DNA of 64,000 nt from the NCBI GenBank assembly GCA_009841435.1, contig VXLW01000125.1, forward strand, positions 28,667 to 92,666, written 5' to 3'. The notes beneath the pieces were generated by a model. It worked only from the letters and a program-made list of their open reading frames with translations, was not told the DNA's origin and made no database searches. The position numbers were made by a program, and so were the translations under genes. This DNA comes from Dehalococcoidia bacterium. Lineage in GTDB: Bacteria > Chloroflexota > Dehalococcoidia > Tepidiformales > Tepidiformaceae. Below are positions 55,837 through 64,000 of this stretch, piece by piece (positions within the stretch are counted from its first letter, which is position 1; every line of letters starts with the position of its first letter).

Positions 55837-56657
55837 CCGGGCCGCCCGAACACCAGGTTCCTCAACCGTCAGAGAAGCCGGGCGTGGGCGAGACGCTGAG
55901 CGCGGCGGCCGCGCTTATGCGCGACCACCCGCGGGAGACGATGCTGCCTCTGCTCGCCATCCAGGCGCCGCTCGTCATCGGGACGATTCTCGTGACGATT
56001 CTGCTCTACAACAGCGTCTTCGCGGACGAGGTGTATCCGCAGGGGGGCCTCATCGGCGTACGGGAAGGGGGAGCCCAGGCGTTCGCGTTCACGGTCGTGC
56101 TTGCGGTGGGCCTGGTCTTCGGGGCGGTGGCGCTGGCGGCGACCATCGTCTCCACCGGAGCGGCTGCACAGGGCAAGTCGCTCAGCATCACCGAAGCGCT
56201 GGACTCGGCGTTCGCCCGCCTAGGGGGCATGCTTGTCCTGACAGCCATCTTCCTTGTGGGAGCAGTTCTCCTGGCGCTGCTGGCGGGGACCAATCTCCTA
56301 CTGGCCGTGGCCGCCGGGGTGGCCGCGCTCTACCTGACCAGCCGAGTGGCCATCACCTACCAGGTGTACCTGCTGGAGGGAGGGGGACCAGTGGAAGCGC
56401 TCAGAAGCAGCTGGAATCGCACGCCGGGGCACATGCTGCGGCTCCTGGGCATCATCCTCGTAGGCGCCACCCTAGTGCTCCTCGTCGGACTGCTCGTGCC
56501 GGTGTTCCCCGAACCGGGGTCGATGAGCCGCGAGTGGCGGATGGCCGTCGACGCGTTGCTGCAGATCTTGCAGGGCGGCGTGGCGATTCCCTTCGTGGCG
56601 TTTGCCCATGCCGCAATAACCCTCTATTACCTGCGAATACGGGAGGAACCCTCATGA
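55833..56657 (+). CDS. Multi-pass membrane protein, paralogue 2
   Basis: From GTG 55833, overlapping the previous stop by GTGA, the protein is 274 aa. It repeats the pattern of its neighbour, including GPVEALRSSWNRTPGHMLRLLGI in place of GPQETIRESWTLTHGHVLRLLWI. The two are diverged tandem duplicates. ATG 56654 of purC overlaps its stop. Confidence 0.72.
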   Translation: MTGPPEHQVPQPSEKPGVGETLSAAAALMRDHPRETMLPLLAIQAPLVIGTILVTILLYNSVFADEVYPQGGLIGVREGGAQAFAFTVVLAVGLVFGAVALAATIVSTGAAAQGKSLSITEALDSAFARLGGMLVLTAIFLVGAVLLALLAGTNLLLAVAAGVAALYLTSRVAITYQVYLLEGGGPVEALRSSWNRTPGHMLRLLGIILVGATLVLLVGLLVPVFPEPGSMSREWRMAVDALLQILQGGVAIPFVAFAHAAITLYYLRIREEPS

Positions 56658-57550
56658 CCGACGTAGTGCTGCAGACGGACCTGCCCGCCCCCATGGTGCG
56701 GGGTAAGGTCCGCGACACCTACGACCTTGGCGACAACATGCTGATCGTCGCCACCGACCGCATCTCGGCGCTCGACCTGGTGCTGCCGACGGGCGTTCCG
56801 CGCAAGGGCGAAATGTTGACGCAGCTCTCGGCGTGGTGGTTCGAGCGCATCGGCGAGGTGGTGCCACATCACTTCATCGCCGTCATCGACGCCTCGAACG
56901 CGGAAGAGCTCGTGCCCTTCCCCCTCCCCGAGAATTGCCACCGGCGCTCGATGCTGGTACGGAAGGCCCAGCCGCACAGCGCCGAGTGCATCATGCGCGG
57001 GTACATCTCGGGGTCGGGCTGGCGCGAGTACAAGCGCGACGGCTCGGTCTGCGGCATCCAGCTACCGGAGGGCCTGACGGAATCGGATCGGCTGCCGGAG
57101 CCGATCTTCACGCCCTCGACGAAGGCTGACGTGGGGGAGCACGACGAGAACATCAACTACGAGCAGCTCGAGGGCATCGTAGGCGGGGAAACGGCGAACG
57201 CGATGGCGAAGCGCAGCCGCGCCGTCTACGACTACGGCCACCAGGTGGCGCTGGAGCGGGACGTCATCATCGCCGACACGAAGTTTGAGTTCGGGTTGCG
57301 GAACGAGGAGACGATCCTCATCGACGAGGTGCTCACGCCGGACAGCAGCCGCTTCTGGCCGCTCTCGGAGTACCGGCCCGGCGGTTCCCAGCCCAGCTTC
57401 GACAAGCAGCCAGTGCGCGACTGGCTCTCGGGGACGGGCTGGAAGGACGGCGACCCCGCGCCGGACGTTCCGAACGACGTGGTTGCGGCGACAACGGACC
57501 GCTACCTGACGCTGTACCGCACGCTCACGGGCGAGGACCTGCCCGGGTGA
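56654..57550 (+). CDS. purC: SAICAR synthetase (phosphoribosylaminoimidazole-succinocarboxamide synthase)
   Basis: This 298-aa enzyme begins with the PurC phosphate-binding opening VRGKVRDTYDLGDNMLIVATDRISALD (residues 15-41). RRSMLVRKAQPHSAECIMRGYISGSGWREY and IIADTKFEFGLRNEETILIDEVLTPDSSRFWP (about 200-231) follow. It joins aspartate to CAIR using ATP. It is the long type common outside enteric bacteria and overlaps the purS start. Confidence 0.96.
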   Translation: MTDVVLQTDLPAPMVRGKVRDTYDLGDNMLIVATDRISALDLVLPTGVPRKGEMLTQLSAWWFERIGEVVPHHFIAVIDASNAEELVPFPLPENCHRRSMLVRKAQPHSAECIMRGYISGSGWREYKRDGSVCGIQLPEGLTESDRLPEPIFTPSTKADVGEHDENINYEQLEGIVGGETANAMAKRSRAVYDYGHQVALERDVIIADTKFEFGLRNEETILIDEVLTPDSSRFWPLSEYRPGGSQPSFDKQPVRDWLSGTGWKDGDPAPDVPNDVVAATTDRYLTLYRTLTGEDLPG

Positions 57551-57810
57551 GCCGCTTCCTCGCCTCGATCGCGGTGACGCTGAAACCGACGGTGAACGAC
57601 CCCGAGGGGCTCACGATCGCGTCGGCGCTGCACAACCTCGGCTTCGCGGGGGTGGCGGGCGTGCGCTCGGGCAAGCTGTTCGAAGTCGCGATCGAGGCGG
57701 CGAGCGCCGACGAGGCGCAGTCGCTGGCCGAGGACATGTGCACACGGCTGCTCGCCAATCCGGTCATTGAGCGGTACCACTGCGAGGTCGAGGAAGAGGA
57801 ACCGGCCTAG
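57547..57810 (+). CDS. purS: Phosphoribosylformylglycinamidine synthase subunit PurS
   Basis: This 87-aa protein has the PurS pattern: SIAVTLKPTVNDPEGLTIASALHNLGF, then VRSGKLFEV and CTRLLANPVIERY. It is the small structural subunit of the PurLQS FGAM synthetase. Start GTG 57547 overlaps the purC stop. purL and purQ are not in the window. Confidence 0.93.
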   Translation: MSRFLASIAVTLKPTVNDPEGLTIASALHNLGFAGVAGVRSGKLFEVAIEAASADEAQSLAEDMCTRLLANPVIERYHCEVEEEEPA

Positions 57811-58454
57811 GAACTCCCAACCGACGCCGTGTCGGCAGGCAGGTGGCAGGCGTCGTTGTGGCGGAGGACGATGAGCCGCCCCTCGGCGTCGCGCGCAAGC
57901 TCGGTGATGCCGCAGTTCTTCATGGGGAAACGCACGCGGCGTCCTTCCGCCTTTGCCGCGCCGTGCATGCGCATGACGGCGTTCATTGCCGCCATGATGA
58001 CGCCACCGTGGGTCACCACGACCTTCCGGCCATCGAGCGCCATCAGTTCCGCAAGGGCTTCCGCGATTCGCGCGTCGAAGCCGGGCCACCCTTCCTCGCC
58101 GGGGAGCATGTCCCGCTGTGCGTCGGCCCGGTCGACAAGCCAGGACCAGCCGGGGTAGCGCTCGGCCACCTCGCGCGCGGTGAGCCCGCTGAGCTCACCG
58201 AAGTCGTACTCCATCAGGCGGTCGTCGGTGGTCACGGGCAGGTCGAGGGCGGCGCCGATGGCTTCGGCGGTCTGGAGGGCGCGGGCGAGGGGGCTGGAAA
58301 CGATGCGGTCAACGCCGCCGTCGGAGCGCAGGCGTTCGGCCACGGCGCGTGCCTGCGTGTGGCCGAGGTCGGTCAGGGGCTTGTCGAGCTGGCCCTGGAT
58401 GAGGCCCTCGACGTTGCCTTCGGACTCACCGTGCCGGACCAGGAGCAGGGTCAC
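57807..58454 (-). CDS. Histidine phosphatase family protein (phosphoglycerate mutase-like)
   Basis: This 215-aa protein has the RHG motif LVRHGESEGN (His8), ERLRSDGGVDRIVSSPLARALQTAEAI, and the second catalytic His in VVTHGGVIM. It could be a mutase or a broad phosphatase; no feature decides. Its stop shares CTAG with the convergent purS stop. Its ATG overlaps the VWA gene stop. Confidence 0.9.
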   Translation of the reverse strand: MTLLLVRHGESEGNVEGLIQGQLDKPLTDLGHTQARAVAERLRSDGGVDRIVSSPLARALQTAEAIGAALDLPVTTDDRLMEYDFGELSGLTAREVAERYPGWSWLVDRADAQRDMLPGEEGWPGFDARIAEALAELMALDGRKVVVTHGGVIMAAMNAVMRMHGAAKAEGRRVRFPMKNCGITELARDAEGRLIVLRHNDACHLPADTASVGSS

Positions 58455-61400
58455 TCCGTGAGGCTCCGGTAGAGGGCCGGGAGGCGGCGGGGCAGGGACT
58501 CGATGTCACCGACGACCTCGTAGCCCATGTCCTCGCACATCGTCTTCAGGTAGTCGTGCCCGGCGCGGTCGACGGTGAGGGCGAAGGGCGTGATGCCCTC
58601 GCGCTTGGCCTCGTTGAGGGCCTGCTTGGTGTCGTGGATGGCGTATTCCTTCTCGGTGCGATCGCGCCCGTAGCCGTGGTCCTGGGGGCGGCCGTCGCTG
58701 AGGAGGACGAGGATGCGCACCTTCGCTTCCGTCTCGCTCAGCTTGTGGATGGCGTGGCGGATGGCGGGACCCATGCGCGTGGAGCGGATGGGGGTGACCT
58801 TGTCGATGCGCTTCTTGGTCGTTTCGCCGAATTGCTCGTCGAAGTCCTTGAGCACGTAGAACTCGACGTTGTCGCGCCCGTAGCCGCTGAACCCGTAGAT
58901 GCCGTAGTCGTCGCCGATCGTCTCGAGCGCGGTGATGAGGAGGACGGTCGCCTCCTTCTCGAGGTCGATGATGCGCTTGGGCGGGGCGGCGAGCTCCTGG
59001 CGACGCTTGGTGACCCACCAGCTGAGGTACTTGCGGGGGTCGTCGTCGGAGTCGTCGTACTGCTGGTCGCGGCGCGCGATCTCCTCGTCCGTGGAGGCGG
59101 ACATGTCGAGGAGGAAGGCGATGGCGACGTCGCGGTCGACCTTGTTGCGGCGCCAGTACACCTTGTCGGAGGGGCTGACACCGGTGCGGACATCGATCAT
59201 CCACTCGATGGCGGGGTCGAGCTCGATGTCCTCGCCGTCGGACAGCTTCTTGATCTTGCGGAAGAGCTCGGGCTTCATCAGCTCGAACTGCTTGCGCGTC
59301 TGGGCGACGAGGGCGGCGTACTCCTTGAGGGTGTCCTCGTAGAAGTCGTCCTCGCCCTCCTCCAGGTCGGCCTCCTTCACGGCGCACCAGCGGGGCTTGT
59401 AGTCCTGCGCGCGGAAGTCCCACTCGTCGTAGTAGTAGGTGGTAACGATGGGCGCGAGCGGCTCCTCGCCCTCCTCGCCGCCGGTGCTGAGGTCGCTCAG
59501 GGGCTGATCGGACTGCGCGTCGCTATCGAGGGTGGGGGTACCGGCCTCCTTCAGGAGGTTGGAGAGGAACATGCCCGTCGTGTTCTGGAGGTCGCCTTCG
59601 AGGAGGGTGTCGAGGTCGATCTCGGCGCTCTTCTCCAGGAGCTCCTTGAGCTGCTCTTCGGTGAGCTGGTCGGGCGAGATCTGGCCGGCGTCGCCCAGCT
59701 CGGCGTCGTCGCGGAGCTTCATGAGGAGCTGGACCAGCTCGGGCTTGAAGTCGCCGCGGAAGTCGATGTCCTGGGGGCTCTCGTACTCGACGTCGCCCTC
59801 CTGGGGCTCGCCCATTTCCATGGCCGCGCCCTCTCCGCCGAGATCGCTCATGTCGAGCTGGAGCGACTCCTGATCCATGTCGGGCAGGGAGTCCCACTCC
59901 TCTTCGCCTTCTTCGCGCTCGTTCTTGATGCTCATGGCGAGCTGGTAGAGGCGCAGCGTGGCCTCGGCCGTGTCCTCGACGCTTGCGCTCTCCTCACTCA
60001 GGCGCTGGAGCACGGAGATGCCGTTCGACATGGCGTCCTGCTGGGCGGCGGGCCAGCGCAAGGCATCGGTGCCGTCGAGGCTGACACGCACGAGGTTCTC
60101 GACGAAGGCCTGACGGAGCGGGAGCTCGCTCACTTCGGGGCGGCGAGCGAGCTCCTCGCGCTGCATGCGCGTGAGGGCCCGGCGGATGCCAGCGTAGTTG
60201 CGCGTGATGGCCGCGTCGATGCGCGTCCCCTCGGCGATCTTGTGGATGTCGCTCGCGAGCGTACGGTCGGGGAACAGGTCGAAGAAACGCTCGATCTCGG
60301 TCGTCGGATTCGCGTCGGGCGCCTCGTTGATGGTAGGGCGCAGGTCCTCGAAGAGCGTCGAGGGCCGGTCGAAGCTGAAGGTGAAGCTCCCGAACTCAAG
60401 GCGCGCCGCCTGGTGCGTCGTGAAGACCTTCACGGCGGCGAAGTTCTCCTCCTTCGCCCGGTAGAGCTCCATTACCTCGGGCAGGTAGATGGTCGTGCCA
60501 TCGGTACTCGCGCGCTCCTCGTCGACCCAGCCAATGCCCTTTTCCGCGAGGACGGCGGCGGCGTGGATGCTGATGTTCCTGCCGGTGAGGGCCTTGGCAT
60601 AGAGCCGGAGCACGTCTCCGACCTTGGCGAGCTCGACGCGCGCCGAGAGGGTATCGAGGACTTCCTCGCCGCGGCTGGACTGGAGGCGGAAGTAGGCCTC
60701 GCCGCCCTCCTTGCTGGAGGCGAGGATGCCGAGGCCGTGGTTCTGCCAGGCGGCCAACTCGTCAATGTGGACTTTCTCCAGCACCTCCGGGGCATTGCTG
60801 ATGAAGTCCATGGCCGCGTAGGCGGAGTGGGGAGCGAGCTGCTCGGCGAGCTCGATGACGGGACCGTGGTCGTCCGGCTCAACCTCGCCGAGGGCGTGGG
60901 CGGCGTCCTCGAAGTACTGGAACACTGAGCGGCTGTGGTCCCGGGCCACCTGCGCGGCGAGGGTCAGGTAGCGCTCGCGCACAGGGCCGTGGACGCGCTG
61001 GATGAGGGGCACCCCGCGGTCGAAGTAAAGCCGGGAGTCTGCCCAGCTTGTCTGCGCCAGCTCGACGCCGAAGGTGAGGAACGGCATGCGGTCACCGCCT
61101 TCAAGGCGCCCGAGCACCTCGGGAGCGGAGGTGAGGCAGGCGGCGGCGAGCTCGTAGGAGTGCCTCGCGAGCTCGTCGAGGAAGAGCACGAGGCGTCCGG
61201 CGTGACTGACGCGGATGGTGCCGAAGAGGTCGGGGCCGGCGTCGTAGAACTGCGCGGCCAGGGAGGAGCTCTTCCAGTTGCCCTTGTAGAGGCGGCGGCC
61301 GAAGTCGGCCCACTGGGCGAGGTGGTTGGGACCGATGTGGGTGAGGGTGGCGGGGGCGCTGCGGAGGAAGGAAACGGCCAGCGGGGCGGACTGCTCCGTG

Positions 61401-61675
61401 AGGTCGCTGGCCTCCCGGGCGAGCTGCTCGTAGGTGTCCCAGGGGGTGGACTCGACGAGCTGGGGGCCGGCCTTGAAGTACTCGGCGGCGGATTCCCAGG
61501 ACCGCAGGCTGATGGCCATAAGGTCGAGGCCACCCTGCGACCACGCCTCGAGCTGGGTGGGGGTGAGGCGCGGTTCAAGCGCTCGCAGGCTGCTCTCGTA
61601 GGACTCCAGCAGGGGTTCGGGGAACCCGTCGAAGCGGGAGCGGTTTCGGGCGATCAGCCCACCAGCAACGGTCAT
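58451..61675 (-). CDS. VWA-domain protein (NorD/CbbO-like partner of the AAA ATPase)
   Basis: This 1074-aa protein has a long helical repeat-like N-terminal half with recurring SAPEVL/NAPEVLE segments (from about residue 100 to 320). An acidic middle follows (EEGEEEWDSLPDMDQESLQLD). A C-terminal VWA domain carries the MIDAS motif FLLDMSAS (near residue 865) and VLLSDGRPQDHGYGRDR. NorD/CbbO proteins work with NorQ/CbbQ ATPases to activate or load metal into enzymes. No obvious target enzyme is in this operon. Confidence 0.85.
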   Translation of the reverse strand: MTVAGGLIARNRSRFDGFPEPLLESYESSLRALEPRLTPTQLEAWSQGGLDLMAISLRSWESAAEYFKAGPQLVESTPWDTYEQLAREASDLTEQSAPLAVSFLRSAPATLTHIGPNHLAQWADFGRRLYKGNWKSSSLAAQFYDAGPDLFGTIRVSHAGRLVLFLDELARHSYELAAACLTSAPEVLGRLEGGDRMPFLTFGVELAQTSWADSRLYFDRGVPLIQRVHGPVRERYLTLAAQVARDHSRSVFQYFEDAAHALGEVEPDDHGPVIELAEQLAPHSAYAAMDFISNAPEVLEKVHIDELAAWQNHGLGILASSKEGGEAYFRLQSSRGEEVLDTLSARVELAKVGDVLRLYAKALTGRNISIHAAAVLAEKGIGWVDEERASTDGTTIYLPEVMELYRAKEENFAAVKVFTTHQAARLEFGSFTFSFDRPSTLFEDLRPTINEAPDANPTTEIERFFDLFPDRTLASDIHKIAEGTRIDAAITRNYAGIRRALTRMQREELARRPEVSELPLRQAFVENLVRVSLDGTDALRWPAAQQDAMSNGISVLQRLSEESASVEDTAEATLRLYQLAMSIKNEREEGEEEWDSLPDMDQESLQLDMSDLGGEGAAMEMGEPQEGDVEYESPQDIDFRGDFKPELVQLLMKLRDDAELGDAGQISPDQLTEEQLKELLEKSAEIDLDTLLEGDLQNTTGMFLSNLLKEAGTPTLDSDAQSDQPLSDLSTGGEEGEEPLAPIVTTYYYDEWDFRAQDYKPRWCAVKEADLEEGEDDFYEDTLKEYAALVAQTRKQFELMKPELFRKIKKLSDGEDIELDPAIEWMIDVRTGVSPSDKVYWRRNKVDRDVAIAFLLDMSASTDEEIARRDQQYDDSDDDPRKYLSWWVTKRRQELAAPPKRIIDLEKEATVLLITALETIGDDYGIYGFSGYGRDNVEFYVLKDFDEQFGETTKKRIDKVTPIRSTRMGPAIRHAIHKLSETEAKVRILVLLSDGRPQDHGYGRDRTEKEYAIHDTKQALNEAKREGITPFALTVDRAGHDYLKTMCEDMGYEVVGDIESLPRRLPALYRSLTE

Positions 61676-62286
61676 GAGGCACCCCCCGAAGAGAGCACGC
61701 GTGAGGGCCGTGCCGGGTCCTCGTACTCGTAGAAGTGAACCTCATCGCCGGCGGTGTCCCAGACGGCGCAGGAGAGGCGGTAGTCATTCCCCGGGTGGCG
61801 GGCTTCACCCACGGAGCCGGGGTTGATGACGAGGGTGTCGCCGAAGCGGGCGGCCATGGGCACGTGGGTGTGGCCGGTCACGACCACGTCGTGCTCAAGC
61901 GTTTCGGTGCGCTGCCAGATGGGGTCGTGGGGGTAGTGGTACTCCCAGCCGCCCCAGGGCGAGCTGTGCGCCATGAGGAAGCGCCTCCCGCCAGCTTCCA
62001 CGTCGATCGAGTAGGGCTGCTCGCGCAGCCACTCGACGAGATCCTCGCGCACGTGCTCCATCGAGCGGGCTCGCTCGCCGTCGCGGCCAAGGATGATCTC
62101 GTCGTGGTTGCCGAGGACCACGCGGGCCTCGCGTTCACGCAGCAACTCGACCGTCTCGTTCGACCAGCGGTACTGGTAGACGGTGTCGCCCGCGCAGAGA
62201 AGCTCGTCGATCGGGCCCATGCGATCGAGGGCCGTCTGCAGGCCGGCGACGTTGCCGTGCACATCAGAAACGATGCCGATCCTCAC
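61672..62286 (-). CDS. Metallophosphoesterase (YfcE/MJ0936-like)
   Basis: GTG 62286 (GAGG seven bases upstream) gives 204 aa; ATG 62307 is an alternative. Metal motifs are IGIVSDVHGNVAG, LLCAGDTVYQY, VVLGNHDE and VTGHTHVPM. It is probably a phosphodiesterase. It lies between the AAA and VWA genes, with its stop overlapping the VWA start (ATGA). Confidence 0.88.
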   Translation of the reverse strand: MRIGIVSDVHGNVAGLQTALDRMGPIDELLCAGDTVYQYRWSNETVELLREREARVVLGNHDEIILGRDGERARSMEHVREDLVEWLREQPYSIDVEAGGRRFLMAHSSPWGGWEYHYPHDPIWQRTETLEHDVVVTGHTHVPMAARFGDTLVINPGSVGEARHPGNDYRLSCAVWDTAGDEVHFYEYEDPARPSRVLSSGGAS

Positions 62287-62353
62287 GCCGCCACCTCGCG
62301 CGCGCATCGGGGCCCACGCTTCCCTGGGTGCTCCGAGCGGGGAGCCGTGGCGA

Positions 62354-63262
62354 TCACTCGAAGATCGATGTCACTACCTCTTCGATGCTGCGCTGGACTT
62401 CGAGGTCGTCGGTAAGCGCCCAGGTGACGCCCACCTGGGCGGCGCGGCGCGGCTCGATGCCCCGCTCGATGAGGCGACCGGCGTAGATGAGGAGGCGCGT
62501 GCTGACGCCCTCGCTCAGGCCGTGCTCCTTCAGGTTGCGCACCTTCTCGCCAAGCTTGGCGAGCTCGATGGAGACGGCGAGGTCGACGCCCGACTCGTGC
62601 GAGATGATCTCCGCTTCCTGTTCACGGGTGGGGTAGGTGAACTCGACGGAGATGAAACGCTGGCGGGTGGAGTGCTTGAGGTCCTTGAGGGCGCTCTGGT
62701 AGCCGGGGTTGTAGGAGATGACGAGGAGGAAGCCGTCCGCGGCCTCAACAACCTGGCCGAGCTTCTCGATGGGGAGCAGGCGGCGGTAGTCGGTGAGGGG
62801 GTGGATAAGGACGGTGGTGTCCTTGCGGGCCTCGACCACCTCGTCGAGGTAGCAGATGGCGCCGGTCTTGACGGCGCGGGTGAGGGGTCCGTCGATCCAG
62901 CGCGTGCCGTCGGTATCGAGCAGGTAGCGGCCGACGAGGTCGCTGGCAGTAAGGTCCTCGTGGCAGGCAACGGTGACGAAGGGGCGCGGGCCCTCGTCGT
63001 CGAGGGGCGCTTCTCCACCCTGGGAGATGTGCGTCATGGGCCTGCCGAGGCGCCAGGACATGTACTCGACGAAGCGGGTCTTGCCGCAGCCGGTGGGGCC
63101 CTTCAGGAGGACGGGGATGCGCTGCTCGAAGGCGGCCTCGAAGAGCTCGATCTCGTCCCCGAGGGGGAGGTAGTAGGGCTCTTCGCGAACGGTGAACTCT
63201 TCGGCGGCGAGGACGAGCCCGCCGGGGGCCATGACTTCGGTGGTGGTGGGTGCTTCAGCCAA
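62354..63262 (-). CDS. NorQ/CbbQ-type MoxR AAA ATPase
   Basis: TTG 63262 (GAGG seven bases upstream, overlapping coaE by eight bases) gives 302 aa; ATG 63232 is an alternative start with a poorer ribosome-binding site. It has Walker [18 protein letters not shown] (near residue 55), [16 protein letters not shown], Walker [13 protein letters not shown], sensor VISYNPGYQ and [11 protein letters not shown]. It should drive remodelling of a target with the VWA partner encoded downstream. Confidence 0.9.
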   Translation of the reverse strand: MAEAPTTTEVMAPGGLVLAAEEFTVREEPYYLPLGDEIELFEAAFEQRIPVLLKGPTGCGKTRFVEYMSWRLGRPMTHISQGGEAPLDDEGPRPFVTVACHEDLTASDLVGRYLLDTDGTRWIDGPLTRAVKTGAICYLDEVVEARKDTTVLIHPLTDYRRLLPIEKLGQVVEAADGFLLVISYNPGYQSALKDLKHSTRQRFISVEFTYPTREQEAEIISHESGVDLAVSIELAKLGEKVRNLKEHGLSEGVSTRLLIYAGRLIERGIEPRRAAQVGVTWALTDDLEVQRSIEEVVTSIFE

Positions 63263-63878
63263 TCGTCTGCCTCTCTGTGCCGGTGCGCGCGCGGAGCGCC
63301 TCCCAGGCGCCGCGGATGCTGTCCGCGAGCTCCTCGCGCGTGCCGTTGTTCTCGATGACCACGTCCGCCACGGCGATCCGCTCCTCGTTGGAGAGCTGCG
63401 AATCGATGCGGGCGCGAGCCGCGGCCTCATCCAGGCCGTTGCGTTCCGCGAGCCGGGCCACGGCCCCGTCGGCCTCGACGGTGGTGACCCAGATCTCGTC
63501 GACCATGTCCTCCCAGCCGGCCTCGAGGAGGACGGCCGCCTCAAGGACGGCGATACGCGTACCCGCCACCTCGAGCTGGGACAGCTCCTCGGAAGCGAGG
63601 GCGCGGATGCCGGGCCAGACGATATCGGTAAGGCGCGTCATCATCTCGGGCTTGCCAAAGACCTTGCCGCCGAGCACCCGCCGGTCGATGGTGCCGTCTT
63701 CCGCGACGAGGTCGTCGCCAAAGGCGGCGACAACGGCGGCGAACGTGCCGGTGCCGGGCTCGTAGGTCCGGTGACCGAGGATGTCGGCGTCGATAACGGG
63801 GACGCCCTGCTCACGGAAAAACTCCGTGACGGTCGATTTCCCGCTGGCGATGCCGCCAGTCAGGCCGATGGTGTGCAC
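63255..63878 (-). CDS. coaE: Dephospho-CoA kinase
   Basis: From GTG 63878 (GGGAG seven bases upstream) the enzyme is 207 aa. It has P-loop [30 protein letters not shown] and [22 protein letters not shown]. It phosphorylates dephospho-CoA, the last step of CoA synthesis. It is first of the five-gene minus-strand operon. Confidence 0.95.
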   Translation of the reverse strand: MHTIGLTGGIASGKSTVTEFFREQGVPVIDADILGHRTYEPGTGTFAAVVAAFGDDLVAEDGTIDRRVLGGKVFGKPEMMTRLTDIVWPGIRALASEELSQLEVAGTRIAVLEAAVLLEAGWEDMVDEIWVTTVEADGAVARLAERNGLDEAAARARIDSQLSNEERIAVADVVIENNGTREELADSIRGAWEALRARTGTERQTIG

Positions 63879-63962
63879 GCGCTCACTCCCGATCGAGGTG
63901 GGGACTTTCCCAAACAATGAGGATACGTGGCGGGGGTGGGGGCGGGCAAACCCTGGGACGCC

Positions 63963-64000
63963 TCAGGCGGGCACGATCCGGATCTGGGAGCGGGGGGCGG
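63963..64000 (-). CDS. Possible 3' end of an upstream minus-strand gene (partial)
   Basis: On the minus strand one frame ends ...RSQIRIVPA with a stop at 63963-63965. The beginning lies beyond the window. Too short to identify. Confidence 0.25.
   Translation of the reverse strand, partial: APRSQIRIVPA

Noticed and set aside
58556..60928. 790-codon open frame on the plus strand
   Set aside because: Antisense to the VWA gene, with low-complexity Gly/Val/Glu/Leu composition and no motifs.

Overview
The window is a GC-rich bacterial segment (roughly two-thirds G+C by eye) with tightly packed genes, many GTG starts, and ATGA/GTGA start-stop overlaps. The gene mix suggests an uncultured Chloroflexota, plausibly Dehalococcoidia-like: F420/flavin luciferase-like oxidoreductases, amidohydrolases, a P450, class I CoA-transferases, SulP and NCS2 transporters, and a NorQ/NorD-type AAA/VWA pair. 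This placement is inference; no rRNA or phylogenetic marker was analysed.

Region 1 (1-6546) is the remnant of a conjugative element. It holds a large exported protein cut by the window edge, a VirB2/TrbC-like pilin, a frameshifted VirB4 ATPase, and a VirD4/TraG-like coupling ATPase that loses its C-terminus at a join to a DNA-binding/coiled-coil gene. Region 2 (6690-8561) has two small-island genes: a protein made of two related halves and a DUF4062 protein.

Region 3 (8664-20792) is the most interesting part: a defence island lying between two near-identical 24-bp repeats. One co-directional operon encodes a SNF2 helicase with a C-terminal DUF3883 domain, a trypsin-like serine protease, a DUF1156 DNA methyltransferase, a nucleotidyltransferase/HEPN pair, and a DUF499 ATPase with an N-terminal Swt1-type HEPN domain. 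The helicase-methylase-ATPase core belongs to known anti-phage families (DISARM-like or 'Hma'-like sets, named from memory). The embedded protease and the extra MNT/HEPN pair make an unusual combination. The protease gene and the middle of the methylase gene are visibly poorer in G+C than their surroundings. Two small genes of unknown function follow (20945-21443).

Region 4 (21809-31582) is metabolic genes mixed with scars: a dienelactone hydrolase, an APH-type kinase, an N-acyl-D-amino-acid deacylase-type amidohydrolase, a deletion scar fusing an ABC permease start to a solute-binding protein end, a P450, a lipoprotein, a DUF3644 HEPN-type protein, an ERG4/ERG24-like reductase and a PHP hydrolase. 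Region 5 (31677-41815) is transport and housekeeping: a 39-aa membrane peptide, an NCS2 permease with an extra C-terminal domain, a beta-carbonic anhydrase next to a SulP transporter, an Na+/solute symporter, an ABC-2 exporter, a luciferase-like oxidoreductase, NudC and a DUF192 protein.

Region 6 (41819-53579) is catabolic: an ACMSD-like amidohydrolase, an F420-type oxidoreductase in an operon with both CoA-transferase subunits, tRNA-Arg(CCU), a LysM lipoprotein, a SnoaL-like protein, a molybdopterin oxidoreductase, an epoxide hydrolase, two tandem ThuA-like proteins and an SDR. Region 7 (53717-57810) is a purine operon, purB - two membrane paralogues - purC - purS. Region 8 (57807-63878, minus strand) is an overlapping operon: coaE, a NorQ-like AAA ATPase, a metallophosphoesterase, a NorD-like VWA protein and a histidine phosphatase. 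Several promoters show a TAGNNT-like -10 element so close to the start codon that some mRNAs may be leaderless.
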